Of a DNA stretch of 64,000 nt, positions 11,976-25,332 are shown one piece after another (the first letter of the stretch is position 1; each line of letters opens with the position of its first letter). The translations under genes were made by a program, and so were the position numbers. The notes beneath the pieces were generated by a model that made no database searches, was not told where the DNA came from, and worked only from the letters and a program-made list of their open reading frames with translations. Source of the stretch: Daldinia sp. FL1419 (lineage: Eukaryota; Ascomycota; Sordariomycetes; Xylariales; Hypoxylaceae); NCBI GenBank assembly GCA_025201765.1, contig MU623411.1, forward strand, positions 120,243 through 184,242, written 5' to 3'.

Positions 11976-13853
11976 CTTGACACCGAACGGCTTAAAAGAG
12001 CCAACTTGTAAGTGACCACTAAGCTATCTAGTAAGCATATGTCCACGTTGACAACCGAAGAAAACATGAAAGAAAAGGAGAACAAGGAAATTGGCTACAG
12101 GCAGGTAAAATATGGACACGCAAAGTAGATGATTTTTAGAGATAGGCAAATATAGGCAAATATAGGCATATTCGTACTGACGACAGTAAAACCTATGATG
12201 AGGAGTCAAGGTGCGGTCAGGGTACGTCTTCACTAGAATCCGGCGTCCAATAAGATGCTACCTTTTTCGAAAAGTGAGACGCATGTAGTAGAAGAAATTT
12301 CCACTACTGCATCAGATTTCTCCGATAACACACCATCCACCCAACCCCTATGCACATTGGGATCGATCACATTAAGGTAGGCTTTTCATACCCAATATCA
12401 CCAACCCTCTGGCGGTAGAAAATAATGATGGTACCAATGATAGCAACTAGAATAGCTGAGGCTGATGCCTTAAATTGCGCCCGACTGGTCATACTCGTAT
12501 GCATAGTTTGTACATACCAGCAGCCATCTTTCATGGGGAAGCAACTGGGTGCGAGACACCAGGCGCTAATAATAACGGTAGCTACCCGGAAGGATTTATG
12601 TATGTGCTCAAATGGGGTACTTTGTGCTCAACAAGGTCGATCTGGGGAATGTGATGTGAATCTGAGATGATAAGAGGGAGCGTGTCTCTGACTTACCCTC
12701 GATTGTGTGGACAGGAGGGTATATTTGGTGACACGACAGGAAGCCACCAATAATATGACGATGAAAATTGGAGTGGCTTCGATCTAAGCCAGCTGCAAGT
12801 AGAAGTGGTCAAATTTCGGGTACCAAATCCTAGAATAAATCCTGGCGTCAGCTTAACGGATGATGTGATGATGCGGTACGTTAGGCATTTAGTACTTCGG
12901 TACGAATTATATATACAAGGTAGGGATATCGAACCGTATGTCATACATACGAAACAAAAAAAAAAAAACAGGGGAAGATGTTGACGACAAATTGTGCCAA
13001 GACGAAAAGTTCAAATCTCAAATTAACTATGGGTAGAATGACTTTGGTGAATGTGACTGATTCTACGGAAAGAAGTTGTAAAGAAAAAGAGATAGAAATC
13101 TATCGGGATATCAGAATGAAAGAAAATAGAGATATCTACCCGTGTACGTCAAGAGCTTAAAAAAAAAAGATAAAAAAAAGGGATAGTGCAATTATTTGCG
13201 ATTGCTTTTAAGCTTTCCGATATTTCTCCTTACTTTAATGAAAATCAAATCCCTTTGCTCCTCCTCTTTTCTGTTCTGTTAACCCCGCGGCGGGGCAGCG
13301 ATGCTGTGATTGACATAGACTTGCATAACAAGCGCTAAGCGCTAGGCGCCAGATAGGCGGCTGCTTTTGGACGGGCAGAAGGGGTTTGGTACGTACTATG
13401 TAGTAAGTATGACCTATCATAAATCACTAGGTACTACCTAACGGATCCGTACCAGGGTATTAGCTCGGAAACATGGACCAAGCTTCGCCGTACTCAGGTA
13501 CATAAGGTACCTAAGCTTTGGAATGATTTGTCCATAATAATACCAAACTTGACGTAGCCTTTTCTTTTTTGAAGCTATCACGACACCACTACAAGCTTCG
13601 TCTTTCTTTGTACGATTATACTTCGTAATGTCCTAACCTATACTGTCCAACCTAATATTCAGATAACAACAAGTGGTATATAGAACTCCATCACTAAATT
13701 CTTTTTTTTCGAAATTTGATGATGACTGGTATCTTTGCCAGCTAGCTGATCGTTACTGTTACTTGTGCTGCATAGCTTGTACTGTCATTGAAACTTCGCG
13801 CATAGCTCATTTTCGCGTTGGGACGTTAGAAACCTTAACTTCGGCACAGCGCC
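11976..13853. other. Intergenic between the M16 protease and ZW10 genes (divergent promoters)
   Basis: About 1.9 kb. It holds three copies of a 10-bp unit ATAGGCAAAT at 12142-12168, A-rich runs near 12956-12968 and 13159-13180, and one AGGTACCT palindrome at 13505-13512. No coding frame is convincing. Confidence 0.6.
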
Positions 13854-16654
13854 ATGCCTGGTACAGAGGGAGGCCAGATTGGCCATGCGCTAGTCGAGTT
13901 CTCTCTTCATGGCATCTTCCCGGACGAAGACATATCGTCGCGGCGAATTTCGGCGCAAGATCTTGCACCGGCTTTAACATCCTTAGAAGCAGCCAAGATA
14001 GAATTAGAGGTACTCCAATAGTTATATAATCCCCCCTACTTAATCGCTAATCGAACTACCATAGTCTGATATCCATAAGATCAACGAAGAGACTGCCCCA
14101 GACGTAAACCAATGGATCGCAAATGCGAAATCGCTCGAAGATGATATAAACCGATCACGAAGCTGGGCAAATGATATCGTGCGACGGTCGCAAGCGCCCG
14201 ACGTATCGGGTAAAGCTATACAAGAAGCAGAAGCCAAGGTCAGGTTCCTAGAGCAGGAGGTCGAATACAGCCAGCAAGTTCATCTCGCACTGGGAAGCAT
14301 CAAACACGTAAATGAACTCTTGGATCAAGTTGAACAGGCGCGAGATGAGCGTCGGATATTAGACTCCCTTCACCTCTTAGAGAGTAAGAGATTTAACCTC
14401 TCATCACTGCGCGTGACTAACTAATTCTAGAATCTTGGTCGGCGTTGGACGCAGTTCCTATCGGCAAGTCTTGCCGCGTCATGAAGCTTCTCGATATGAG
14501 GGCGTTCGAATTAAAATCCACGATACATGATGTATTTGACCGGGTTTGGGATTCGCTGGTACGAGTGGACAGGGACAGCAAAAAGATTGCTGTATTCCAA
14601 AGTCATGAAGGTATTTATCGCAGCCAAAGGATATTATGGACAATCTAACTCCTTGCAGATGAGCAAATGAGTTTGGCTGACGCCGTTGTCGGCCTCCAGG
14701 CGTATAAAGAACTTGATCAAAGAATGACTTCGTTTTGGCATGGCATTGACCAAACTGTCGTCGGCCCACGCACCAATATTGAAGCCCAGGAGCTGCCCAG
14801 TGTCCAATTAGAGGGTGTATGAATCCCCAGCATACAACGTGTTAAAGATGCTAACCAAATCATAGTCATACCTGACTCTAGGCGGGAGTGCGGATAGATC
14901 TATAGCTGCTTTATTCTCCGATTTAGACCAAGTAATGACATATCTCTCTGAGCGCTTGCCGGAGGAGTTGGCATACTCTTTATCCAATATAATGATGCCG
15001 GATCTTATCCCTCGACTTATAAGTACCTGGCTAGATACAGCTGTTCCGGCATCCTTAAGGGAAATGAACGAGTTTCAAAGTGTCACGGAAGTCGTAAAGT
15101 CATTCTGTAGTCGTTTGCGGAATCTCAAACTCTCCGGATTCCAGGAGCTACAAGACTGGGTTGATGATGCACCGAAAGTTTGGTTGTCTAAATGTAAAGA
15201 AACTGCGTTAGACACCGTCCGCACCAAACTCTCTCAAGGACTTGGACAACCGAAGGAAGTAGAACGTGTTGAAACTCAAACAGTCACACGATCCGAAGGC
15301 AAGGGACTAGCTGCCAATGGGTTAAGCTCATCAAATGACGATGATGACTGGGGTGCGGCGTGGGATGATGGAGAGGCAGATATTCAGCAGGATGCCAGTA
15401 CAAAACCGGATGCAACTGAAGATGATGGAGCCGATGCATGGGGTTGGGGAGAAGACGACGCCACCGGCGAACAGCCCCAGGCGGAACCGGCAGATGAAGA
15501 AGATCCTGCAGCGGCATGGGGGTGGGGTGAAGAAGATACTACAGAAGTGCCCCCCGGAGATGTGGAAACGAAAGCCCAGCCTACAAGCACGCAGACTCGC
15601 GAGTTGACGTTGAAAGAAACATACAACATTTCTTCTATGCCAGAACCAGTCTTAGCACTCATCTCAGCCATCCTTGAGGATGCAGCCTCGGTCGTTGGGT
15701 AAGTTTACGTCTTTTATATACGTGTAATCGTGGCGATCTAACTGTCAATTAGGAGCGAGGGTAACCCGATGGCGGCAACTGCTGGTGGTCTCTTTTCACT
15801 ACCAACGCTAGTCCTCGCTATGTTCCGTGCTGTATCGCCTTATTACTACACTCTTAATACAGGTGGTAACATGTGAGTAGACCCCTAACCGTTTATTTTA
15901 TAGAAGCTCATTTTCTCATAGGTTTTTATATAATGATGCGACCTACCTTTCGGAAAGGCTTTTAGACCTCTCTAAGCACTGGAAAGACCGCGAAGATATA
16001 ACACCCCGCGCAGTCACGATGCTCCGTCTAGACAACGACATTAAGGCGCTCCAGTCCTTTGCAACTCGCGCCTACTCCTCCGAGATGTCCACACAAAGGA
16101 CCATATTACGAGATTTACTCGGCGGCTCCCAGAATCTTCTCCAACAAGATGGGCTCGCCACTTCCGACCTCGAAGCGCAAGTTGACAGCGCAACCGGGCA
16201 CGTGCGGGCCCTCGCCGCGACATGGTCCACGATATTATCGAAATCCGCCTGGAGTCAAGCTATAGGCTCACTCATCGATACCATTGCCGCGAAACTCGTC
16301 TCCGATGTAATGGACTTGGCGGGTATTGGACAAGATGAGGCGTACAACATTGCAAGCTTAATAGCGCGTATCACGGAGCTAGACGACCTATTCTTGCCTC
16401 CAGGGGCGCCGAAGGACGCAGTCCCTACAACGGCCGAGTACGCTAGTAGCTGGCTACGGCTCAAGTACCTCAGCGAAGTGCTACAAAGTAACCTCCTAGA
16501 CGTGAGGTATTTATGGATGGAGAGCGAGCTCAGTCTGTACTTCTCAGTTGAAGAAGTGGTCGAGTTGATCGGACTAAGTTTTGTGGATAATGCACGGACG
16601 AGGGAGATCGTCAAGGAGATCGAAGCTCACCCACACCCGCTGGGGACGAGGTAA
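13854..16654 (+). CDS. zw10: ZW10 family tethering / kinetochore protein
   Basis: Seven exons: 13854-14009, 14065-14383, 14431-14610, 14659-14814, 14882-15698, 15753-15872, 15922-16654, giving 826 residues. Every join keeps frame and restores family sequence (for example LE|SDIHKINEE, LLE|KSWSALD, QSHE|DEQMS, GGN|MFLYND). The N-terminus is helical (LVEFSLHGIFPDED, then a coiled coil around EAKVRFLEQEVEYSQQ). A disordered acidic loop at about 425-500 carries WGAAWDD and two copies of AWGWGE. The C-terminal helical domain begins at LKETYNISSMPEPVLALI. ZW10/Dsl1 proteins tether Golgi-derived COPI vesicles at the ER in the NRZ/Dsl1 complex, and in animals also act at kinetochores. Introns are 48-67 bp. 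The donor of intron 4 (GTGTAT at 14815) is weak and the least certain boundary. Confidence 0.9.
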
Positions 16655-17585
16655 TGGAGAGTTGCTATAGGGCTGTAGCTGAAGCAGATCACAACATAGA
16701 GACGTACATAACTACCACATTATTCCCGTGCTTCATGCATTATTCTTTCTTAGTTATTGCCCAGTAGGTAACCACCTAGATAGATAATAATTATTAGTTT
16801 ACCAGCCTGTCACGCCAGGACCAAACCGTCATGTCTGGTAACGTTTGGTTCCATTATTACCGGAAAGAACTCGAGTCAAACCCGATCGCATGCCATGATC
16901 CACCGCTTTGTATATCAACCAGATTAGCTGGCACCGCTAGTCACGGGCATAGTAAGAGTCACCGCTACTTTGGCCGCGCGTCCAAGAGCTGCATAGGCTA
17001 TCTCAAAAAAAGAGCAGAAAGCCGTCAATCCCAGCCGTTCCACGGATAAAGTGCTTACTCGATATATACCTAGGTACTCATCCTGGTCCCAGCCCATTCC
17101 AGCCGAGCGGACCCGTTCAGCGGCGGGAACATCCAAGCTTTGAAAATATTGAACCCCCGAAATTAGAAGAACCTTCTCGTAGGACCACTATACGAAGACG
17201 TGCTCTTGGGACGATGGCATGATATGTTAATTACATATGTGGATAGAAGAACAGTTCTAGGGTCCCCGACTCGACGGCCTCGGGTTTGGGAGGCATCCCA
17301 GGGAAATCGGCGAGCCCGAAAGATCATACCACGCTACGAGGGCGTCGCGATGTGCAAAGAGCGCAAACGTGGTCCCCGAATCTTCGAAACACCACGTGGA
17401 GAGCCGAAACTCGGTCGAGCTGTTATTCGCATGAGGAGAGGATACACAATTAGCTACCTATCGTACACGTTTTCGCCGTTTTCCTTGTACACATCAAAAC
17501 CGGGTTTCCTCTGGACCGAGGTACCCATCCTTCTCATGTTTGCCGCCCCAATCGTTTGTAGGGGACGAGCCCGCTTGTGGGCTGG
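16655..17585. other. Convergent intergenic region
   Basis: Space between the ZW10 stop and the TMEM14-like stop. A plus-strand frame at 17200-17625 overlaps the TMEM14-like 3' end antisense and has no protein character. No gene is seen here. Confidence 0.5.
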
Positions 17586-18198
17586 CTACACGCCGAACCG
17601 GAATTCCCGGACCTTCTTCTGGTAGTAGAACGTGGCGAGCGCACCGGCGACTAGTAACCCGATGGGCACCGGGGCGCGGCCCTTGGTCTTGATGACGCGC
17701 GGAACAGCCGAACCTAGAAGCAAAACGCTGTTTCCTAGCGCGAGCTCCGTGCCGTAGTCTTTGTTACCCTTTATCAAATAGCCTGTCGACGGCGTTAGCA
17801 AAAGATAGGAATAAATGAACTAAACTACCTAGATAAGGCTGTAGGTTAGAGTTGACCATATCCCGTTTCCTAAATTACCTTAGGCATAGTATATATACCT
17901 ACTGTTTGAACGTACCAACGGTGAAAAGGGAAAATGAGAGAAGATGGATGGCAGACGACAAAGAAGACGGATAATAGAAAAAGACTTACCAGAAAACGCA
18001 TAAGAAGCTCCCAAACCCAATCCCGCAATGAGAGAGGGCCTCGACTTCGTCTTAATGAATCCAGCAGTCCCACCCGCAGCAACTATCACATTATATCAAC
18101 TCCTTTGCTCTTCCAAACAAATCCCTAACGCAACACAAGCAAGCAAGCACGTGACACTTACGCAGAGCCGCCAGCGTAAAGGAAGGATGTTCCGCCAT
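17586..18198 (-). CDS. TMEM14-like small membrane protein
   Basis: Three exons on the minus strand, 18198-18162, 18082-17990 and 17782-17586, encode 108 residues. The spliced protein starts MAEHPSFTLAALLAAGG and has the glycine-rich hydrophobic segments of the TMEM14 (Tmemb_14) family: GGTAGFIKTKSRPSLIAGLG, YAFSGYLIKGNKDYGTELAL, NSVLLLGSAVPRVIKT and VPIGLLVAGALATFYY. Length and order match the family (about 100-120 residues, three to four membrane helices). Donors are GTAAGT, GTAAGT and acceptors are GATAG and GACAG. Animal TMEM14C supports mitochondrial porphyrin transport; the fungal role is not established. It converges on ZW10. Confidence 0.88.
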
Positions 18199-19401
18199 TG
18201 TCTGATTTCAATATATTAAATTGGCAATAGCCCGGATCCCTAAAGCGGACTGCGGATCTCGTCGTTTATGTATACGCTAAGTATTATGTCGTAATAATTA
18301 TCGAAAAACACGATATCCTCAAACCACGGTCCAAACCATGTACGAGTTGAAGTCGAAAGCCTCCCCAGTGAGAGGCTACATTAGAAAAAAAAAACCCCCC
18401 CGGACCCGGAACTTATTCCGCTCGCCATTTGGAGATCTTCCGAAGCAGCGAACCCGTCACCCTTATTATTATCAAACCATGCCCAGCTCTCGCGCAATTC
18501 GAGCTACGGATAGTAAAATCAAAACAAATTCCCCATAATCAGAGAACCGAGAACTTTGGATATGGGACTTAGAGTATCCAAGAAGGCAGAAAAATAATTG
18601 CTAGTCTTTAACCATACCCGCCATTTGACTCGAGTTTAGAAAATGAGAATAAACATTGTCATATATGTTATTCCCAAACCGATTATTTTACAAGGACATA
18701 ATAAAAACCTTTCGTATAATAATAGTAGCAAAGACAATATACCAATCACTAAGAATTCGCATGCTTCACATACACCGCGCTTGGAATCAGTAGAACGAGC
18801 TTGAATATCTGGAGACGCAAGCGCTTTCCAGTAATGATATTTATCTTGCCAACTTATGCTCCCCTATTCTCTCCTTATCACCTATAGTAGGCAATACGGA
18901 TAATAATTTCTATGATGACAACATATCTGCCTGGTAGTATTGGCATCCGTCTTGGATTCTTCTCCTCGCTTAAATCAACAATTACGCTCTGGCTCAAAGG
19001 CCGCGAGGATACACAATCTCGCAATCGCTAATTTCCATCAACTTTTTGACCTCTGCCATCTCGATCAACGAGTCTGGCAAGAAAAAGCACACAAAAAAAA
19101 AAAAAAAAACCAAATTCCGAAGCGGTAGCGAGGGTATATGCTCCGAAGGTGAAAATCAATACAACGCAACCAATAAAAAACCATCAACGACCGTATGAAG
19201 GGCTGGCCCTTGTACCTAGAGATTTCAATATGCCCCGAGGATGACCTCTTCCGTTTCAGAACCCGATAAACGCCGTTGCAATGCATGAGTATCCTTCGAC
19301 GTGGCCTTTATACACTGGAGTGTCTTTGACCGTCCAAATGAAATGCCAAGACAGTGAAAAAAATAAAATAAGAATAAACGTAAGGTTGAAAAGTTTGCCT
19401 A
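18199..19401. other. Intergenic, no gene recognised
   Basis: About 1.2 kb between the TMEM14-like start and the stop of the next minus-strand gene. It contains an A18 run near 19093-19110. No coding frame is supported. Confidence 0.55.
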
Positions 19402-20430
19402 TTAATCGGGGTTGGCAATGAATAATCGTCCACTTGTAAGGGTCATCGTTCGCTCGTCCACACTACCCCGGCGCCGAAGATCCTCAGGGTTCTTGACGCT
19501 CTTCTCTCTCGTAAGTGCGGCGTTCATCAGACTATTGCTCGCAAGCTTGGCGGCGCTAACGCTACCAAGCTCGGGCAGAGCGTCGGCCTTCTCTGCACTG
19601 CTCCCGCTACGGGTGCTCTGCGGTCGGCCCAACTTGTCGTCTCCAGGGGTATACTCAGGGTCTTCGATAACCATACTACCTGCTCGTTCCGGAGTATCAC
19701 CAGGACTCCACCTCTTGCTGTTCTGAGAAGCGCCGGAGGTGCGATACGCGAGGCCTCGTCTGCTGCTGGCGGTACTACTACGCCCGCTGCTACCCGTTCT
19801 ACGGTGATGCAGGCGGCGCATCGACAAATCATCCTCCTCGCCGTCTTCACCCTCGACCTCGGTAGCGCTCAATCGCATTGGTACTCCGCTAACTCCCATG
19901 TAATTACTGTCAGGAGTATATCCCACCACGCCGGGCTTGCCATGATGGCGAATCTTAGCGGCAACCTTGCCGCCAGTACTTCCAATTCCAGTCGAAGTCC
20001 GGCTTTGCATTACACCGCCGATAACTTCCTGGTTGGCCCTTTGCTTCGCTAGGCGCTGTTGAGCTAGGAGTCGCGGGTCTTCTGTTTGGGACCGATCGCA
20101 CCATACGGTAGCTTTTTGTTTTCGGAGCAAGGCGACATAACTTGTCGGAGGGCCGCCGCCTGATCTTGAGGACGTGCTACGTCGAATATCGGCGGTAGGC
20201 GACGTTCGGTAGGCGGCAGGTGGGGTGTTGCTCGAGGTAGTGCTGAAAGTGTTCACGGAGGGGGATCGCCGTGTATGGCCCATAGAGGGCTGCGGTTGTT
20301 GCAGATGCTGCATTGGGGTGAAGGCTTGTGGGAATACGCTGGAGGAAGATGTTCTTGATCTCGAGTGGGAATAAACTTGAGGAGATGGATCGAGAGATCT
20401 CATTCTCATATTATGATCTTGACCTAACAT
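19402..20430 (-). CDS. Conserved-looking fungal basic protein of unknown function
   Basis: Single-exon frame of 342 residues. The protein is low in complexity, rich in S, R, T and P, and probably mostly disordered. One ordered-looking core stands out: TSYVALLRKQKATVWCDRSQ followed by EDPRLLAQQRLAKQRANQEV, then a KIRHHGKPGVVGYTPD stretch. I believe this core recurs in Pezizomycotina hypothetical proteins but I cannot attach a function. Serine-arginine stretches (SSGRSSTASSRRG) suggest phosphorylation sites. No signal peptide or membrane helix. The start at 20430 is the first ATG; the upstream sequence turns into an A-rich run at 20484-20506. The gene itself is likely real because codon use and composition differ sharply from the flanks. 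Confidence 0.7.
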   Translation of the reverse strand: MLGQDHNMRMRSLDPSPQVYSHSRSRTSSSSVFPQAFTPMQHLQQPQPSMGHTRRSPSVNTFSTTSSNTPPAAYRTSPTADIRRSTSSRSGGGPPTSYVALLRKQKATVWCDRSQTEDPRLLAQQRLAKQRANQEVIGGVMQSRTSTGIGSTGGKVAAKIRHHGKPGVVGYTPDSNYMGVSGVPMRLSATEVEGEDGEEDDLSMRRLHHRRTGSSGRSSTASSRRGLAYRTSGASQNSKRWSPGDTPERAGSMVIEDPEYTPGDDKLGRPQSTRSGSSAEKADALPELGSVSAAKLASNSLMNAALTREKSVKNPEDLRRRGSVDERTMTLTSGRLFIANPD

Positions 20431-22365
20431 GGTTGAGAAAGGATTTTCTCCTCTTCTCCCTTTTCGGAATTCCAGTCACAGAGAAAAAAAAAAAAAGAAA
20501 AAAAAAGCACTGACGATCCAAATTGCTTATTCTTATGGGTCGCTTCGCTAGACCGGATCGGCGTTGGGTCGGCGGAGGGTGCGATAGGCGTCTAGGAAGA
20601 TAGGCGTTTGAAGATGGAGTTGGTCTAATGAGACATGTATGCAGTCAGACTGTTTTGGGAGCAGTGGATATATAGCGGGCGGCTGGCGCTTGTAGTACAA
20701 AGTTGCCGAAATGATGCCTTATATGACTTTATCTTTATCTTTATTCTTATTTTCGAATTCCGTATTGAATAGAGGAATATCGTGTGATTGTGGTGTCTTT
20801 GATGTGGATTGTGATATGAAGTCGAGACGAATGAATTTTTGGATTATTTTGGTAGGTTGGACGTAGTAAAAAGAGTAATCAGGTACCTGGGCAAGTCAAC
20901 GTTGCATAGGCTGTGCCTTTTGCTGATGTGGATGATGTCCAGTCGCCGGGAGCTGTGTTCAGTTGGTTGGCAGTCCAGGGTATTGAATGGTACTGGATGG
21001 TACTGAATGGCTGACACACGTGCGGAATGTGCCAATGGAGGGATCCTACTTGGCTATTTTTTTCCTTTCTTTCCTTTCCCTCGCACAACTCCGTTGTCTA
21101 GCGTTTTCGAAGTGGGCTGGATTTATTTTGTCTTGGATTCTTGAGTGGGGGGGAACTTGAACTTGTCGTATCTCTAGCGCTACAATGGTAGCCGCAAGGA
21201 CAGCAGATAACTAATAAGCTGCTTGAATAAACGAGAATATGACAAGGGTGGGAGATATTCGTGGTTCTTAAGCAGAGGTAAGCTTCTTCGGCGAATTGAC
21301 TTTTGGTTTTCTGTTCCGTAGGTATTTGTGCATATGACCGTCGACTGTTGAATCGTACTGTGTTGTGTGTATGCGTAAGTACAATTGGAATATTGCCGAC
21401 ATCAAGGTTTCTTGTATACAGGATACTTTTGTTCTTGTCTTTTTTCTTTTTCTTTTTTTTCCCTCTTCTTTACCCAAGTTGAGCAAGCCGAGGGATGCAA
21501 AACAAAGTAAAGAAAACAAAAACAAAAAAAAAAAAAAACCCTCGATAAAATCTTTACACCGAGTCGGCTTGGTTACTTGTTTTATTTTCTTCAAGTGTTA
21601 TTATTCCACTGTCAAGTTAGCAACCCTAGAGACTTGGCTGAAGTACCGCTGTAGCGCTTTCAACCGAGTTGCTCGCTTCTAAGTGGCGCCAAAGCTATAA
21701 ACAGAGGCGAAAAATGATAGTGACGAAGGGAGGGCAATCCCAGCAACCTCGAGCAATCCTAGCTGAAAAATGCTCGATTCGGTGTAGTACTAAATAGTTT
21801 GTCCGCAAACACAACCAATAAAAAGTGATTCTGATAGCAGGCGGCCTCGTTGGCCGCTACGGTCGCTATGGTCGCTAATCACTTCGTAGCTGTTGACGTG
21901 ATCTCGATATCTTGTTGACGTTTGAAGAAGGGATTGCCCAATGACGGCGTCAATACGGGGGGTTTGGTTTTTTGGTTTTTTTTTTTCGTTGCCGATGTCG
22001 ATCACATCCAAGCTTCTCCAGAAAATACGGAAAGCTGCGCTACGACACGCACGCAAGGTCGAAAAACCAAGATCAGGGTCAAGGTCAACATCAAGCTAAG
22101 GCTAAGGTGAAGGATATGAAAATCTTATAAATCGAAAGAGAGGGCCTTGGTAAGTTATAATAAAGGGTCCTATCGATGTTCGACATACCCCGGTAATAAT
22201 AGAAATGCCTTGGAATTCTTGGAATGAGAGACGAGAGAGAGAAGTTTCGGTTGCAAACGAGCACTACTCCTATAGCATATGTGGTGTATGGTACATAAGG
22301 TATATAATATAAGTGATTGAAGCGGAGGAGACTACCCTGATGATATGTACCTACACCACCATCAC

Positions 22366-22408
22366 CACTTATTATTATTATTATTCTTATTTTCTTATTA
22401 TTCTTATC
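22366..22408. repeat. TTA/ATT microsatellite
   Basis: Imperfect trinucleotide run of ATT/TTA with interrupting C bases. Confidence 0.75.
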
Positions 22409-24318
22409 CAAGGGTGACCCCGACGAAAAGGTCTGGGAGATTCTATGGTTCTATATTCTTCTCGATTCGGTAACGATTCGATTAACGAAAATCCATCGTT
22501 CGTCTCGGTGTTATTGTGCGAATCGTTAGTATCAGCCCATTGCCCACTGTCTCAATGCGGGGAAAAGGGAGCGAGGATCATGAATGGGATTGTGTGGATG
22601 CGAGCAATGTGGGCGATGGTAGAGATGGGATTCCCCCGAAGTTGCGGTTTGTGCGCGCAATTGAAATTTTTGGGTGGCTTGTGGAATTTCCCATATTCCT
22701 AAGGACTCCCCCATGGTTCCTTCTGATGCTCGATGCTCATGCCGCACTGCCGACTTAATTCGCCTTCGATAGGGTGTTATTCTAGCTCAATGCAACGGGA
22801 AACTGCAGGCTTGTAGCCCCCGTACGATAGGTACCTTTTAGGTAGTTTTTCTACATAATCCTTCCAGGCCTAGTCACGGGCTGCTACAGGCTTTGGGACC
22901 AATAGTGATAGGTACTGTAGGTACATGCCAACGTTGAAGGTACAATACAGGCATAGGTGGATGGAATAGAGCCAATAGGTTAGGTAGGAGGTGTACCTGT
23001 ACGACTAATGCCGGTTTGGGATAGTCATGTAAGCAAGCAGGTAAGATCCTTGTCAGCCCAACAAAACCCCACACTTACTTTAAACGGTACCGTTACAATC
23101 TTCGTCAAACTCATATCATACCAGGCATACCTGTAAGATTCTCGTGCGTTTTCCTGGTAGATACCCTGTAGCAAACATGCTCACGTTTGCTTGACGTTGC
23201 TTCATAGTTTTAAGTATCTAAAGGCTAAAGGTTCGGTAGGTAACATGAACACGACAAACAGTGACGAAATGTTTTCCCCAACACATCCGTTAAGTTCGGC
23301 GAATTAGCCATTGTCCCTGCTAAACTAAATAAGACTTCTTTTTAACAAGCCTAAGCTATTAACCTAGGAGGTACCTAAGCTATCTATAGTAGCCAGCACC
23401 GATAGTTGGAGCTTCTACACTAGTGAAGCTCTGTGACACTCCAGGGACAACAAAGCTGAAATATAAAAGGCAGACTATGATGTCGAAGCCTTACCCACTT
23501 TCGCATAGACCGACGACCTAATTGCATGGGTACCCTTTTTTTTTTCTTATCTTCCTTTCGGTTTCGCAAATAATGACAGCAGCCAAGACTTTCTCGGTAG
23601 AAAGCGAGACGCCAAATTCCGACTACATCGGAAGTCACTTATCGCTTCTTCTCTTGAACCATAACGTAGAGATCATATGATGGGTAAGGTAGGTTAGGTA
23701 AAGCACCTAACCTAAGGGATATAGAAGTAGGTAGCTCAGGGAATCTAGGTACCTACCTAGGGATAAAGCAAATAAATCTTCAAGAGGTGCTTAGACCATT
23801 GCAGGTTAGGATGAGGTATCCTAAAAAGACTTTCGGCACATTTCGAGGGTTAATAGATATAATGCAAATAAGTCAAAAAAGCAAGGCGGGCACCGGATAT
23901 AATATCTGATGTCGTGTATTTCTATTGTTCAGCTCCGTGAGGCTCGACCGGGGAGATGTGGAGGGTGCATTGCCAAGCTTCTGTCCACTTTTGACCCCAT
24001 GTAATAAGCATAGACTTTGACGTAGAATAGTACGGTAGTATTAATGGTTTTATATTACTACTACTACGTATCAGACTACCTAGTACCTACCTGTATACAA
24101 GTCAAGAGGGTTAAAGAAAAGTCAATCATATTAAAATTGAAATGGTAAAACATAATAGTTACCTGCCTCAGGTACCGGCGGGCTCGGGGTTAAAAAGTTG
24201 ACGCCAATCGGCGAATTGCAAGTCTATTAGGGACCTGACTAGGTAACTACAAAGTCTCAACTTACTTGCATAGGCTATCTTACTCTTCTGCAACTATTTT
24301 CAAATCGTTAAACCCCCA

Positions 24319-24336
24319 TACCTAGGTACCTAGGTA
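24319..24336. repeat. 18-bp perfect palindrome of the TAGGTACCTA family
   Basis: TACCTAGGTACCTAGGTA reads the same on both strands and runs on into further TAGG repeats. It is the longest perfect member I found of a dispersed palindromic motif. Confidence 0.85.
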
Positions 24337-25223
24337 GGTAGGTAGCTTTACATAAAAGAAGAATAGAGTTGTCTGTACGGTAACTCCAATAGTATAAGAA
24401 GAATTATACCGTATTCGGATAAACGACGCCAAAGTAACAACGGGTATGTATACTAGCTACCTAGCTCATGTGATGCGCAGTAAGGTACCTAACCTTAGCA
24501 AGCAACAAATAAGAGCGCCATCAAGACCATGATGGTTCCTGATACACTACTTGTCAGGCTGAAAGTCCACAAGTCTTTAACCTAGTTAGTTACTATGGTG
24601 TCTACCTTCTAAGCTATATCTGGGCGCTAATATTACTATAATAAAGCGCCGAGGACTCCGGCCTTATGGAATGCAGCACGTGTTTCCGATGCAGCAGCGT
24701 CCGTGCTATATGTCAGATACCATCTGGTCTCGGCGGCCAGCGGTTTGACGGCCTGGTCGAATTAATTAAATCATCGTCGGATGGTTCGATTCTAGACTTT
24801 TTCCCAACGACCCGGGCTTACTTGCACTCTCCCAAAAATTGAAGTTATATGGATAACACGGAGCATTTGCTACGGGCCATCACGTTAGAATTCCGCATGC
24901 GCTGCGACTGTGGGAAAGGCTGGCTCCATGCAAGCATGTGTCCTGGCACGGCACGAGAGCTTAAACGAAAAGCTGCAATGCGACGATGGAAAAGGACCCA
25001 GACGGCCAGGCCTCTTTTTTTCGAGTTCGCATAATTACACTATACCCTCGCATGCAACCTCACATATATCCATGTACATTACTATTACCTATCGCGATAC
25101 ATTCAGCAACTAGCCTAGCTGCATAGGTAGGTAGGCACTCAACCTAACGCATGTAAAGTATTTATGTAGGTATGCAGGAATGTTGGCATGGTACTATCTC
25201 GTGCGTGCCGTTCTTATGTATGG

Positions 25224-25258
25224 AGCACGAAGCATGAAGCACGAAGCATGAAGCATGG
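25224..25258. repeat. Tandem 7-bp repeat AGCAYGA x5
   Basis: Five head-to-tail copies of AGCACGA/AGCATGA, the last with one change. Confidence 0.85.
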
Positions 25259-25332
25259 AGATTCTACCCATATTGCCCATGTTGCTGCTGCTTTGCGATG
25301 GATTGCAATATGCAGTCGGTTCTGTTCTAGCC

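Noticed and set aside
17200..17625. 141-codon plus-strand open frame
   Set aside because: It overlaps the TMEM14-like gene antisense, has no recognisable motif, and the minus-strand gene has family support and proper splice sites.
20328..22110. Several small frames upstream of the 342-residue protein
   Set aside because: They are low-complexity (poly-K/poly-F) products of homopolymer runs.
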